Shown here in pieces: positions 39,601 through 47,773 of a DNA stretch of 53,441 nucleotides. The stretch comes from Sphingobacteriales bacterium (lineage in GTDB: Bacteria > Bacteroidota > Bacteroidia > Chitinophagales > JADIYW01), in the NCBI GenBank assembly GCA_016719635.1, contig JADJYT010000015.1, positions 1 to 53,441 on the forward strand. Reading direction: 5' to 3'. The notes under the pieces are model-generated. The model had not been told where the DNA came from and did not search any database. It worked only from the letters and a program-made list of their open reading frames with translations. Within the stretch, counting starts at the first letter, position 1; each line of letters opens with the position of its first letter. A program made the translations under genes and the position numbers.

Positions 39601-41065
39601 AAATCTGGTCTTTTGTTTTCGTCGTGTCGGCTAAAGGAGGGAGGTCAGTTGCAAACTCACCCATCTGGTATACTTTTCCGTTAACGGTGTATTGTATGGC
39701 GACCCCCAATACTTCATCCGGACGCAATTGCTGGTTTAAGGAGATATAACCTAACTGCGGATTAAAGTAGTATTCCGTCGCAGCTAATTTTCGTGCACTT
39801 GTTTTTTCAAAATCATCGACAGAGCGCAACCCGTTGCTTTCCAGAAAACTGATACACCTGCTCGGGTCTCGGAAATTAATGGCATTGGCGCTGTTCGTGA
39901 CTATATTATATAAATTATTGGAGTTGCTTTCAGGGTATGCATTGGTGTTTCCATTCAGCAAAGAAGGATTATATACTTTGCTGATTTCTCCCAAATCCTG
40001 AAATGCCACTATCTCTCTGACGTTTTCAGTCTGACGTGTTTTATTGGTCACCCATACTTCTATACGGTTGATAACGGTCTGAGCGCCCACAAAAGGCAGG
40101 CGGCTTAGGCTTTGTTCATAGGTATCTCTGAAGTATTGTGCTATAAAAAAGTGCCGGTTGTCTTCGTATTCATCCGCCTTGATCGAGAATTTCTTGGTTT
40201 GGGCGCCGTTTTCAATCCTGACACTTTCTGTTTTTGATTTTTGTTGTGATAAGATGTTGGTGATGGTCAGTCGTCCGAATTTCAACTGGGATTTCATCCC
40301 GAAGAGATTCTGAGGCCCTTTGATGAGGGCACTTCGTAAAGGAAGGCTAACATTACCGAATTCCAATGCCTGGATGATATCATCTTCCTTTCCCTTGTAG
40401 GCTAATTTTAACTGGTTTTCAAAGGAAAATCCAGATTTGGTGTTATAGTTGATGCCCAATTTTATTTTGTCACCAACGGAAGCCTGCAGCCCGAGCTGGA
40501 TGTTCATGTCAAAATCAAAATTGACCGTTCTGCGTTGATTTTGGAGCAGGACGGGGTTATCTGTTCGTTGTGAATTAACCCCAACCGTAACATCTACGTT
40601 GCCCTGGGGTTTAATTTCGATTTTGGTGCCGCCTAAAAAACGGTTAAACAACTCGGGACCCTGATACAGGAAAGGCTGTTTGCTTTTTCGTTCTGCAAGG
40701 TCAATAGCCCTGGAACGCTGCTGGAAATACGTTTGTTCGGATTGCTGTTTCGAATATTCGAGGTATTCATCATACGTCATGTATGTCGGGGCCTTGTAAT
40801 ACGTGTCTCCGATTTTCTCATACACGATAAACTTGTTTGTTTTAGGGTCGTATTCCACCTTCTGGGTGATGATTTTGGGGTCTTTTAAATCGATGGTGGA
40901 GGAAGGCTTCGTACTGTAAAAGTCGGTATTTCTGTCCTGTAAAGGAAAGCGAAGACCGGATTTGGAAGTATCAGATTGGGTAAAACCCTTCAGGTTGCTA
41001 CACACTAAAGCAAAAAATACAATCCTACTTATATAAGTACTATAAAATCTTTTTCTCACTAACAA
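33674..41065 (-). CDS. sprA: T9SS outer-membrane translocon SprA
   Basis: SprA forms the giant 36-strand outer-membrane pore of the type IX secretion system. The frame is intact for 2463 residues. It has a signal peptide (SRIVFFALVCSNLKGFTQ), repeated SprA N-terminal motifs with many strands (GNVDVTVGVNSQRTDNPVLL, MKSQLKFGRLTITNILSQQK), the conserved AINIDNAGTVYVDDFEGAST and ISGLQLIRALNLDN stretches, a charged coiled coil near residue 1930-1980 (KKEEIEKKIEDIEIAQKD) and a C-terminal barrel ending GGITFRFSLTP. The first codon is TTG (41065) or GTG (41059); no ATG is in frame. It follows ruvA by 23 bases, the order known from other Bacteroidota. Confidence 0.97.
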   Translation of the reverse strand: MLVRKRFYSTYISRIVFFALVCSNLKGFTQSDTSKSGLRFPLQDRNTDFYSTKPSSTIDLKDPKIITQKVEYDPKTNKFIVYEKIGDTYYKAPTYMTYDEYLEYSKQQSEQTYFQQRSRAIDLAERKSKQPFLYQGPELFNRFLGGTKIEIKPQGNVDVTVGVNSQRTDNPVLLQNQRRTVNFDFDMNIQLGLQASVGDKIKLGINYNTKSGFSFENQLKLAYKGKEDDIIQALEFGNVSLPLRSALIKGPQNLFGMKSQLKFGRLTITNILSQQKSKTESVRIENGAQTKKFSIKADEYEDNRHFFIAQYFRDTYEQSLSRLPFVGAQTVINRIEVWVTNKTRQTENVREIVAFQDLGEISKVYNPSLLNGNTNAYPESNSNNLYNIVTNSANAINFRDPSRCISFLESNGLRSVDDFEKTSARKLAATEYYFNPQLGYISLNQQLRPDEVLGVAIQYTVNGKVYQMGEFATDLPPLADTTKTKDQILVLKLLKATSVRTTEPIWDLMMKNVYSLNAYNISPEQFFFDIYYIDPGGGQKRYLPDGGNISGLQLIRALNLDNVNNQLDPQPDGRFDFIPNVTISPRNGKIYFPVLEPFGSSLGNAIGDPAIASNYVYRYLYDTTKTAATQFPEFNRFLMKGSYRGTDNSTFRLPGAFNLPQGSVSVSAGGNLLTENVDYTVNYGIGEVIIVNQGVLNAGVPIDIKFENNVLFGVVNKTLMGTRLDYSVNKNFTIGFTHLHLAERPFTQKVNFNDDPVKNNVIGLDINYSTESKGLSRAFNKITAQDLTTASKISVSAEAAHFMPGHSKAINIDNAGTVYVDDFEGASTNFDLRGSFLTWSLASAPKGMPDRFGAEKFPEARLSDSLAYGFNRAKLSWYSIDPVFQGALGSNPLDDATAQATKDNIYTRQYFERDVFRNRENATINNPPLFTLDLSYFPDERGPYNFETTPTPYSRGVSASGKLNNPETRWGGIMRTIETTSDFEAANIEFIQFWVLDPFKFPGGNRKGNLYLQLGNLSEDILKDSRKQYENGLPRPNAATTVDTSSWGVTPTIQNALTNQFDADPDVITKQDVGLDGLDDDAEKNFYADFISRLATIVTNPDILTKANTDPSNDDYIFHRDSRFLANDNVITRYKDFSNTQGNSSNNLVGGNVNGNSKTQPDNEDLNNDNTLNETEEFFQYRVAFDESSLANSPFVADKVAVPLNSNDSAYWYQIKIPIKEYEQRVGNISDFRSIRFVRLLLADFEQPVTLRFAQFSLVRNQWRRYDLSLANPGEELPGDDVSNTDFNISSVSVEENSSRSPIPYAIPPGINREQNISGYNNALQNEQSMSLQVCELKDGDARAVYRVTNLDLRNYKRIKLFTHAENFPGDKGSSFPIKDNDVSAFIRIGSDFTDNYYEYELPLKVTLPGSYNPQSDADRRLIWPDSNQMNILLDSLTKVKQVRNQSNASLILPYDVTLGNGSKISIKGNPDLGVASVFMIGIKNPKRIIGENDATDDGLSKCAEIWVNELRMSGFDEQSGWAAMGRVDLQLGNLGNLVIAGNMHTIGYGDLEQRLNQRYRDNYFQYDIAANLQLGNLLPEKAGLKIPVYTQFSQTISTPQYDPYELDVKLKDKFSTIDADPNLSKERKKELKDSARYVAQDVTTIKSINVTNLQKVRTNPDKQPRVYDVENFNLSYAFTQTDRRNPVIEKEVITVHRGSLGWNFSPKPLSWQPFKKLKNNNIHLRPVKEFNLSLKPNNVTFRTDINRQYAYSKIRDIGNDGLVIQPTFDKYFTLDRFWSIKYNITKSINVDFTATNKARIDEPAGALDTKAKRDSVWRNFWKFGRNINYEHIFNASYNLPLQLFPSLDWMSVKARYSATYSWVAAPLALKSLGNTLRNGQDYQITADVNFKSLYQKAKFLKPYTQPDLRKTKQEYADAYSKYEELNSQAKTKIIQKKEEIEKKIEDIEIAQKDTSKTKDDIKRLIEDKKRLKNDLWQLKVDKRRLLEPANPTLDPVIRPLLMLQRASFSYDVKNTTLLPGFMPTPLLFGQDFKNKAPGAGFLFGAQKDTNWLNRIAAKGLISSDTTMNYQFIQTTQKSFNLRVTLEPFRDFRVDISMQKTEGETFSEFFKKTSANGPFQHLTPQVTGNMSMSFLMLNTIFGKVDKNNFSNAFYKFQELREIYSQKFGALNPNSTGIYINDSIQLPNFKEGYGPFSQDVLVPALIAAYTGKDPNKVRLNPLKTIPLPNWRVSYNGIAKTKWGKKLFTSFNITHGYNSTFSIGSYLTNLKYVGTPGYFNEDLYVVPQEIDSLSGNYFSYYTIPQVTITEQLSPLLGVEIAWKNSLITNFEFKKSRTLGLSLLDYRLTETRSTEYVAAVGYKLAKFKLPFKIRGKRITLNNDINLRADFSYRDDKTVNYRLDQNIAEPTRGQKTISLAATIDYIINNKLNVRLFYDFRKTIPATLASYPTSSHRGGITFRFSLTP

Positions 41066-41083
41066 TTATAAGTGTGTGTGCTA

Positions 41084-41091
41084 CAAATCTA
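41084..41091 (-). promoter_or_regulatory. Candidate -7 element of sprA overlapping the ruvA stop
   Basis: On the minus strand TAGATTTG matches TAnnTTTG and overlaps the last codons of ruvA (stop at 41089). The nearest TTG upstream is about 24 bases away, slightly too far. It would give a leader of about 15 bases. Confidence 0.4.
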
Positions 41092-41685
41092 CAAATTTTT
41101 TAAGCTTAATTTTATCAATTCCTCTACGGACTGAACAGGATGGCTTTCTTTTAAAGCCTTTTGTATTGCCTTCTCCGCCTGTATTTTTTGAAAGCCGAGC
41201 ATATTCAGGGCTGCTAAAGCTTCATCGTTCATCACGGCATGACTGCCGGATGCTGCCTTCATTTCCATACCATCCTGCATGGGTTCTCTTTTCAGCTTAT
41301 CTTTTAATTCCAAAATCAACCGTTGGGCGGATTTAGGCCCAATTCCCTTTATTGATTGTATTAAACGTACATTTTCCTGTGTTATTGCCCTTTGGAATTC
41401 CTGTGTTGACATGGATGATAATACGAGTCTGGCTGTGTTCGGACCTATGCCGGAAACGGAAATCAGGTGCAGGAACATGCTCTTTTCATCTTCGGTGTAG
41501 AACCCAAAAAGCAGATGGGCATCTTCCCGAACCACGAGGTGGATAAAAAGTCTTATATTATCCGTATGCTCTATCTGAGAAAAAGTAGATAAGGAGATAT
41601 GGATGAAATAACCCACACCATTGCAATCCAGATATACATGAGTGGGTGTTTTATAAGTGATTTTTCCGGTCAGGTAAGCGTACAT
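41089..41685 (-). CDS. ruvA: Holliday junction DNA helicase subunit RuvA
   Basis: RuvA binds four-way junctions and loads RuvB. I start at MYAYLTGKITYKTPTHVYLD (41685); the longer frame to 41733 has no family match. The OB domain is followed by the two HhH motifs (LHLISVSGIGPNTARLVLSS and IQSIKGIGPKSAQRLILELK) and the C-terminal RuvB-binding domain (DEALAALNMLGFQKIQAEKA). 198 residues, canonical. Confidence 0.95.
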   Translation of the reverse strand: MYAYLTGKITYKTPTHVYLDCNGVGYFIHISLSTFSQIEHTDNIRLFIHLVVREDAHLLFGFYTEDEKSMFLHLISVSGIGPNTARLVLSSMSTQEFQRAITQENVRLIQSIKGIGPKSAQRLILELKDKLKREPMQDGMEMKAASGSHAVMNDEALAALNMLGFQKIQAEKAIQKALKESHPVQSVEELIKLSLKNL

Positions 41686-41846
41686 AGAATATGGTTGTTC
41701 TGTCGGGTGTCTTGATTTCGACAAAAATATCAAAAATAATATAGAAAGTTAATATTTTATCGCTCATTTATGCAGCAGTGTGACATGCTTATCTTGTAAA
41801 ATAATAAATTGGGTTATGGTGCAGGATGAAGGATGGTATTTTTACG

Positions 41847-43742
41847 TTACTTGCATTCTATTCTTTGCACTTTTATTTTATCTCCTTTGTGCAGGAGGGG
41901 AGTTTTTTTATAGCTGTTCCACTGCATCAAATCCTGCACAGTTACGTCGTCATATTTTTGTGCGATCACCCAAAGGTTTTCACCGGATTTTATGGTGTGT
42001 ATCTCAAAGCAATCTTTTCGTTTTGCCAAAATTTTCACCGGATTGATTTTATCCACCAATGGAGTGCTGTCACTAGCCAGTTGTTTGTTTTTTATCGCTT
42101 CCGCTTCTTCCTGCGTTTGAATGCGGCTGCTCAGTAAGTCCTTAATCCGGTTGCTTAAATAGTTAAAGCGTACAAATTTTTTGAAATCATTTTCATGCAC
42201 ATAAATGAGCAATTCATCATTTACATCGATAAAATTACCGTTTAGCTCATTCCATCTTCGTATTTCTTTTACTTTGCAGTGAAACCAAGATGCAACATAC
42301 CCCAGATTATCTCCGCCTTTTACCGTGTAAACCACTACTTTGTAGGTCTCATCATCTTCTTTTACGAATTCAGGATTTATGATTTTAGCGGCGGGCGTCT
42401 TTTCTTTCGTTTTAAGTTCTGATGCATCTTTTTTCATTTTTTCAGGAAGCGCATTTGCCTTATGGTCGGTGGTTTTATTCCGGGCTTCTTTTTCCGGGCT
42501 TTTTTGAGAGGTAACCGTCTCCTCTTTTGGGTTTAGTATTTTTGATTTTAGTTTTTGATAAAGAGAAGTTGTTTCTTCTTCCTTTTTCTCCGACCCGGCA
42601 TTTTTTTTGGCAACCGGTTTCTGACCTTTCACAACGGGTTGAGAGCTGAACTCCTCTTTCATAGCCGGTTGAAGTTCATCCAGACATGCTGTGGCAGGCA
42701 TCTCTTTAGGTGAACTTTCCGGTTTGACTACTTTCGGAACCACCAGTTTTTGGGCAGTGGTGACATCTTCCGCTTTTACATACAGAGAATCCTGATACTG
42801 ATTAAACATAATTATCTTTGATGAAGGTAGGTTTAAGGTAAAGTCAGCAGGGATGAGGGTTGTAAGTAATGAAGGGTTTTCATCAATGATAACCTGGCGT
42901 GGCAAATTCAGCAGGCTTTCTAAATCGTTCACCGTAATTTTCTCTCTCACGGTGACGCGTTGCGTTGTTTCCCGTTCAATGCCAAGCGGGATGATCCCGT
43001 ATTGCTGAGCATATTTCATGGCATATACGGTAGCAATAAAAGATGGGACGTAGGCACGGGTTTCTGCAGGCAGGTAAGGTCTGATATCCCAGAAGTTGGT
43101 AGAACCTCCCGCTTTCTTAATGGCCTTGTTTACATTCCCAGGTCCGCAATTGTAGGAGGCAATGGCAAGGTGCCAGTTTCCATAGAGGTCATACATTTCT
43201 TTCAGATACCGTGCAGCTCCTTCACAGGCTCTGTAAGGGTCACGCCGTTCATCGACACGTTTGGATATGTTTAAATCATAGCGCAAAGCGGTGCTGTACA
43301 TAAACTGCCATGGACCGCTGGCACCCTTGGGCGAAACGGCAAACGGGTTTAAGGCAGACTCCACCACGGCAAGATATTTCATTTCATCCGGCACACCGTA
43401 TTCGGATAATATGGGCTCAAAGACAGGGAAAAACTTTTTCGCCCTGCCCAGCATCTTTGAAATATGGGTTTTTCTTTTAGTATTATAGGAAATGTAAGTT
43501 TGGACATGTTCATTATAATCGAGCGGAATGATATGCTGGATTTTTTTCAGCCGAACGGAAATTTGTGCACTGAGTACGATGGGATCGGGGTCATCTCTGA
43601 GCAATTGCTCTTCAGTGGGAATAACTAAGTCGCTGGAAGCATCTTTGTATTGAGATGGCGGAGAAGATTGTGACTTGCCGCTGAAAAAGGGCAAGCAAAA
43701 AGCAAAGGACAGGAATATGGGTAAGATTTTTCTGACGCACAT
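41847..43742 (-). CDS. LysM-containing lytic transglycosylase (MltD-like)
   Basis: This intact 631-residue exported enzyme cleaves the glycan strand of peptidoglycan without water. After the signal peptide (FLSFAFCLPFFSGKSQ) comes an SLT domain: YGVPDEMKYLAVVESALNPF with catalytic Glu E128, SPKGASGPWQFMYSTALRYD, YGNWHLAIASYNCGPGNVNK. A long Lys/Glu/Pro linker (about 350-460) is probably unstructured. Two LysM domains bind peptidoglycan (VYTVKGGDNLGYVASWFHCK near 475; IHTIKSGENLWVIAQKYDDV near 588). It is next to gatA and tatA, a grouping often seen in Bacteroidota. Confidence 0.93.
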   Translation of the reverse strand: MCVRKILPIFLSFAFCLPFFSGKSQSSPPSQYKDASSDLVIPTEEQLLRDDPDPIVLSAQISVRLKKIQHIIPLDYNEHVQTYISYNTKRKTHISKMLGRAKKFFPVFEPILSEYGVPDEMKYLAVVESALNPFAVSPKGASGPWQFMYSTALRYDLNISKRVDERRDPYRACEGAARYLKEMYDLYGNWHLAIASYNCGPGNVNKAIKKAGGSTNFWDIRPYLPAETRAYVPSFIATVYAMKYAQQYGIIPLGIERETTQRVTVREKITVNDLESLLNLPRQVIIDENPSLLTTLIPADFTLNLPSSKIIMFNQYQDSLYVKAEDVTTAQKLVVPKVVKPESSPKEMPATACLDELQPAMKEEFSSQPVVKGQKPVAKKNAGSEKKEEETTSLYQKLKSKILNPKEETVTSQKSPEKEARNKTTDHKANALPEKMKKDASELKTKEKTPAAKIINPEFVKEDDETYKVVVYTVKGGDNLGYVASWFHCKVKEIRRWNELNGNFIDVNDELLIYVHENDFKKFVRFNYLSNRIKDLLSSRIQTQEEAEAIKNKQLASDSTPLVDKINPVKILAKRKDCFEIHTIKSGENLWVIAQKYDDVTVQDLMQWNSYKKTPLLHKGDKIKVQRIECK

Positions 43743-43844
43743 TTTTGCAAGATAGGGAAAATGCCTTTTTATTTCCGGCAGATACTGATTTTTTAGATTT
43801 ATTTAAGAAAACAGGGGTAATTGTAAGAAAATCAGATGGTTAAT

Positions 43845-45278
43845 TTATCTGCCGGACATCATTTCCCGCGCAAAACTCAATAGCTTTTCTTCCTGCCACC
43901 TTCCCGCCATGAACTGAATGCCGATAGGCAAACCGCTCGTCGTCCTGCTTAATGGTAAAGAAATCCCGGGTATGCCGGCAATATTTGCCTGAACGGTAAA
44001 TATATCACCCAGAAAAGAGGTGATAGGGTCAGACACTTCGCCGATTTTGTAGGCAGGCGTGGGTGTGGTGGGACAGAGGATGAAATCGTAATCTTCCAGT
44101 GTCTGATATGTTCTTTCTGCCACGATTCGGCGTACCTTCTGAGCTTTGGAATAATAGGCATCGTAGTAACCGGCACTCAATACGAAGGCTCCGCTCATAA
44201 TTCGCCGTTGCACCTCTTTGCCAAAACCCTGTGAGCGGGTGAGTTTATAGGTTTGCTCCAAATCCTGAGCTTCCCGGGCATGAAAGCCGTATTTCACTCC
44301 GTCAAAACGGGAGAGATTGGAGGATGCCTCAGCGGTGGTTAGCACATAATATGCCGGAACGATATAACCCAGTTCATTAAAGGTTATGGCATCCACCTGA
44401 TGTCCGTAGTTTTTTAGTTGTTCAATAATATCTAAGCATGATTGACGGACATCTTTATCTATACCTTCATGTTCGATGGCATTCTCGTAATAGGCAATTT
44501 TATATTTTTTATCTGACCTTATAGCTGTTGAATAGGTTGGTACTGTTTGATGTGAACAGGTTGCGTCATACTTGTCGTCGCCCGCAATCACTTCCAATAT
44601 TAAGGCGGCGTCTTCCACATTATGGGTTAATGGGCCGATCTGGTCGAAAGAGGAACCGTAGGCAATCAGTCCATAACGGGAAACTCTGCCGTAAGTAGGT
44701 TTTAAGCCTACAATGCCGCAAAAGGCAGCAGGCTGCCGGATGGAACCACCGGTATCGGAGCCTAATGCCGCCATGCAAAGATCAGCTGCGACGGCTGCCG
44801 CAGAACCGCCGGAAGAGCCGCCGGAAACCCTTGTTAAGTCAACGGGATTTTTAACCGGTCCGAAAAAGGAATTTTCATTGCTGCCGCCCATGGCAAATTC
44901 ATCACAGTTGGTACGTCCGATGATAATGGCATCTTCCACTATTAATCTTTCGATTACCGTGGCAGAATAAGGTGAAACAAATCCCTCCAGAATATGAGAA
45001 GCGGCGGTAGCGCAGTGATTCTTATAAACGATATTGTCCTTGATGGCTATGATTAACCCGAATAATTTACCCAACGGCAGTTGCCGGGCTATTTTTGCAT
45101 CAATTTTCTCAGCGGTGGCTAATGCATCCGTTTCAAATACTTCTAAGAAAGCATTTATTTCCTGGCTTGCATGTATGTTGGTCAGATATTGTGAAGTGAT
45201 TTCCCTGGCTGTAATCTTTTTATCATGTAAATCTTCTTGCAGCTTCTTCAGAGATCTGTACACTTCCACTATAGGCAA
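43845..45278 (-). CDS. gatA: Glutamyl-tRNA(Gln) amidotransferase subunit A
   Basis: GatA releases ammonia from glutamine for the conversion of Glu-tRNA(Gln) to Gln-tRNA(Gln). The intact 477-residue frame has the triad in IIAIKDNIVYK (K80), VSGGSSGGSAAAVA (S155) and GSDTGGSIRQPAAFCG (S179), and the GatA-specific GLKPTYGRVSRYGLIAYGSS followed by FDQIGPL. GatB and GatC are not in the window, which is common since the genes are scattered. It is 8 bases from tatA. Confidence 0.96.
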   Translation of the reverse strand: MPIVEVYRSLKKLQEDLHDKKITAREITSQYLTNIHASQEINAFLEVFETDALATAEKIDAKIARQLPLGKLFGLIIAIKDNIVYKNHCATAASHILEGFVSPYSATVIERLIVEDAIIIGRTNCDEFAMGGSNENSFFGPVKNPVDLTRVSGGSSGGSAAAVAADLCMAALGSDTGGSIRQPAAFCGIVGLKPTYGRVSRYGLIAYGSSFDQIGPLTHNVEDAALILEVIAGDDKYDATCSHQTVPTYSTAIRSDKKYKIAYYENAIEHEGIDKDVRQSCLDIIEQLKNYGHQVDAITFNELGYIVPAYYVLTTAEASSNLSRFDGVKYGFHAREAQDLEQTYKLTRSQGFGKEVQRRIMSGAFVLSAGYYDAYYSKAQKVRRIVAERTYQTLEDYDFILCPTTPTPAYKIGEVSDPITSFLGDIFTVQANIAGIPGISLPLSRTTSGLPIGIQFMAGRWQEEKLLSFAREMMSGR

Positions 45279-45286
45279 ATTTAAGA

Positions 45287-45487
45287 TTATTTGTTTTCCG
45301 GCAGTTTCTTAGGGTCTTCTTCTTTTATCCCTTTCTCAAATTCATCCTGTAAGTTCGCTTTAGCGGCATTAAACTCGCGAATTCCTTTACCAACGCCACG
45401 CATGAGTTCCGGAATTTTTTTTCCGCCAAAGAGCAGTACAACTATCGCCAAGATGAACCATAATTCCGGTCCGTGCATTCCAAACAT
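45287..45487 (-). CDS. tatA: Twin-arginine translocase TatA/TatE family subunit
   Basis: TatA forms the ring that lets folded proteins cross the inner membrane. The 66-residue frame has the single membrane helix (PELWFILAIVVLLFGGKKIP), the amphipathic helix (LMRGVGKGIREFNAAK) with the conserved FGGKKIPEL hinge, and an acidic-basic tail. TatC is not in the window. It stands 8 bases upstream of gatA. Confidence 0.95.
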   Translation of the reverse strand: MFGMHGPELWFILAIVVLLFGGKKIPELMRGVGKGIREFNAAKANLQDEFEKGIKEEDPKKLPENK

Positions 45488-45583
45488 AAGCTATTATTTA
45501 CTACAAAAGTACTACTTTTTACTGTAAAATGCTTGTTAAACCCGTTTGGATATATGTTATCAATATTTAAACATTGAACCACC

Positions 45584-45970
45584 TCACCCATCAATATCCT
45601 TGAATCTATCGATATCCCGACGGTCTTTCTTGGTTGGCCTGCCGACGCCTTTGTCCCTCACTTCGTAAAAAACGGACGGGAAAAGCAGTTTGTTTCTTTC
45701 TTCCGGTGGAGTCAGGTCTTCAAGGCAGGCAGCAGCTATGACTGCACCCACCCTTTTTTCAATCAGTTTCAATGCTTTATATACCCATTTTTCACCTTGT
45801 CTGCTAATGTGTATGGTTTGACCGACTTTAATCAGGAAAGCAGGTTTTACAGCAACTCCGTCTATCTTTATTTTACCCGCATTGCAGGCATCAGTTGCCA
45901 GCGTTCTGGTTTTATATATCCGAACCGCCCACAGCCATTTATCGATCCTCACTTTTTCCACATCGGTCAT
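45584..45970 (-). CDS. S4 domain RNA-binding protein (Hsp15/HslR-like)
   Basis: The start at 45970 gives VEKVRIDKWLWAVRIYKTRT and ATDACNAGKIKIDGVAVKPA, a typical S4 RNA-binding fold, then the basic extension ending RPTKKDRRDIDRFKD. In E. coli Hsp15 binds 50S subunits that carry a stalled nascent chain. The longer frame upstream (to 46156) has no family match and overlaps the start region of the plus-strand gene at 46041. 129 residues, normal for the family. Confidence 0.9.
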   Translation of the reverse strand: MTDVEKVRIDKWLWAVRIYKTRTLATDACNAGKIKIDGVAVKPAFLIKVGQTIHISRQGEKWVYKALKLIEKRVGAVIAAACLEDLTPPEERNKLLFPSVFYEVRDKGVGRPTKKDRRDIDRFKDIDG

Positions 45971-46040
45971 TTTTGGTAAGATATTTGCTATTGGGTTAAT
46001 GTATGATACAAATTTTATAATTTTACACTGAATACAAGAT

Positions 46041-46479
46041 ATGAAAAAGTTGATTTTTATTTTAATCTTCTTAACGGTTGCGTTCCAATTGTACTCTGGA
46101 AAACCACCTAAATTGCCCAAGCCTAAGAAACCGGGGGAGTGGATTGAACCTGCCAAAACCGAAAAATATAAATGGTAACTGGAGCTGGATAGAAACAGAT
46201 TGCTGCGGATTAAGGCATGGTGTATCTACTCCTTCAAGTACCAGTGATAATATTGAATTGGAAGTTAAGGCAGATAATACCTTTTATGAAACACATACGA
46301 AGAAGAATACCCTGCCAAGAGGGGGCGTATATACGCTGTTCAAGGATAATACGGACGATATGATACAGTTTAATGATGAGCGTCCGGCTAAATATTTTTT
46401 GTCCTCAGATGGTGATACGCTTGTCTTTAGCTGGAAGTATTTAGAGCTCCAGACTGAAAAGTATGTCAGAAAAAAATAA
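46041..46479 (+). CDS. Small exported protein of unknown function, one frameshift
   Basis: The start at 46041 has a signal peptide (LIFILIFLTVAFQLYS) and a Pro/Lys-rich start of the mature chain (GKPPKLPKPKKPGEW). A slip at about 46165 (AAAA) continues as INGNWSWIETDCCGLRHGVS, then LEVKADNTFYETHTKKNTLP and LSSDGDTLVFSWKYLELQTE, stop 46477-46479. The opening GNWSWIETDCCG...VSTPSST and the beta-strand pattern recall lipocalin-like DUF families of Bacteroidota. About 145 residues. It converges with the cysteine desulfurase gene with a 5-base gap. Confidence 0.65.
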
Positions 46480-46484
46480 TACTG

Positions 46485-47642
46485 CTATCTTGATTTGGAA
46501 GTATGCTCTCTGATAACTGATTCCATTATCTTCAGCACTTCGTCTATTTCTTCGTTTGTGTTGTATTTTCCCATGCTGAAACGGATGGATTTTTCTGCCT
46601 CTTCTTTGTTTAATCCCATTGCTGTCAGTACATGTGAAGGGAGATTTTCAGCAGAAGTGCATGCCGAACCGGTGGCTACCGCTAATTTATTTTTGGTATA
46701 ACGGATGATATCCACCGCTTTCATTGGGAATGTAATATTGGAAGTATTCGGAAGGCGTTCAGACTCTTTGCCGTTTATGTTAATTTGATTCCCGAATTTT
46801 TGGACAAGTCCTTTTTCCAGGTAATCTCGGCTGATTTGCATATTATTATCCAATCGGATGTTGCTGCATGCTTTTCCCAGCCCGACGATTCCCGGAATAT
46901 TCAGGGTGCCGCTTCGTAAGCCACGCTCATGCCCGCCGCCATGCAATAAAGGTTCCAGGCTTACACGCGGGTTTTTCCTTCTTACATATAATGCACCGAT
47001 GCCTTTGGGACCATATAGTTTATGTGCCGACAAACATAGCAGGTCGATTCCATCTTTCTGCACATCAACGGGTATCTTACCGATGGCTTGGGTCGCATCA
47101 CAGAAGAAGATAGAATTTTTCCGGTGAACTATTTTGGATATTGCCGGAATATCCTGCAAGACACCGGTCTCGTTATTGGCATACATAACACAAACCAGAA
47201 CAGTTTTGTCGGTGATGGAATGTTCGAGCGCGACTAAATCTATCTTACCATTCCTGTCAACAGGAAGATAGGTAATGACCGCTCCTTTCTTTTCCAGAAA
47301 ATAACAGGTATCTAAAACAGCCTTATGTTCAGTCATAACGGTTACGATGTGATTCCCTTTTGTCTGGTATAGGTTATATACTCCTTTAATGGCCATGTTA
47401 ATGGCTTCCGTAGAACCGGACGTGAAGATGATTTCCTGCGCTTCGCAGTTAATCGTTCTGGCAATGCTTGTTCGGGCAGTTTCTACAGCATCTTTTGCCT
47501 GTGTACCGATCAGGTGTGTTGTACTGGCAGCATTCCCAAACTTTTCCGAGAAATAGGGCAGCATCGTATGCAATACTTCCTCATCCACCGGTGTTGTTGC
47601 ATTATAATCCAGGTATAAGATGTGCTTCGGCATATACTCCAT
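46485..47642 (-). CDS. Cysteine desulfurase (IscS/NifS family)
   Basis: This PLP enzyme takes sulfur from cysteine for Fe-S clusters or tRNA thiolation. The intact 385-residue frame has LDYNATTPVDEEVLHTMLPY, FTSGSTEAINMAIKG, CDATQAIGKIPVDVQKDGID, the PLP lysine in LSAHKLYGPKG (K208) and the catalytic cysteine in VATGSACTSAENLPSHVL (C328), a class I loop. Helper genes (iscU, sufE) are not in the window. The frame may start at 47642 or at the ATG 47633. A TAnnTTTG box at 47650-47657 would put the transcript start almost on the first ATG, which favours 47633 or a near-leaderless message. Confidence 0.93.
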   Translation of the reverse strand: MEYMPKHILYLDYNATTPVDEEVLHTMLPYFSEKFGNAASTTHLIGTQAKDAVETARTSIARTINCEAQEIIFTSGSTEAINMAIKGVYNLYQTKGNHIVTVMTEHKAVLDTCYFLEKKGAVITYLPVDRNGKIDLVALEHSITDKTVLVCVMYANNETGVLQDIPAISKIVHRKNSIFFCDATQAIGKIPVDVQKDGIDLLCLSAHKLYGPKGIGALYVRRKNPRVSLEPLLHGGGHERGLRSGTLNIPGIVGLGKACSNIRLDNNMQISRDYLEKGLVQKFGNQININGKESERLPNTSNITFPMKAVDIIRYTKNKLAVATGSACTSAENLPSHVLTAMGLNKEEAEKSIRFSMGKYNTNEEIDEVLKIMESVIREHTSKSR

Positions 47643-47649
47643 GTTGATT

Positions 47650-47657
47650 CAAAAATA
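47650..47657 (-). promoter_or_regulatory. Candidate -7 element of the cysteine desulfurase gene
   Basis: On the minus strand TATTTTTG matches TAnnTTTG and lies only 7 bases before the first ATG (47642). The upstream TTG is about 25 bases away, outside the usual spacing. Confidence 0.45.
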
Positions 47658-47711
47658 GTTATTTGGACGGGTTTAATGAAAACAAAATTTGAGAAGGCCG
47701 CATTCGTTCAG

Positions 47712-47745
47712 CCAAAATAAAAAATGCCACGATACTATCGTGGCA
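47712..47745 (-). terminator. Terminator after the lipocalin gene
   Basis: TGCCACGATA (47725-47734), one base, TATCGTGGCA (47736-47745) is a perfect 10-bp stem. On the minus strand it is followed by TTTTTTATTTT. It lies 29 bases downstream of the lipocalin stop. Confidence 0.85.
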
Positions 47746-47773
47746 ATGAAAAAGGGGGTATTGGAGTATGATT

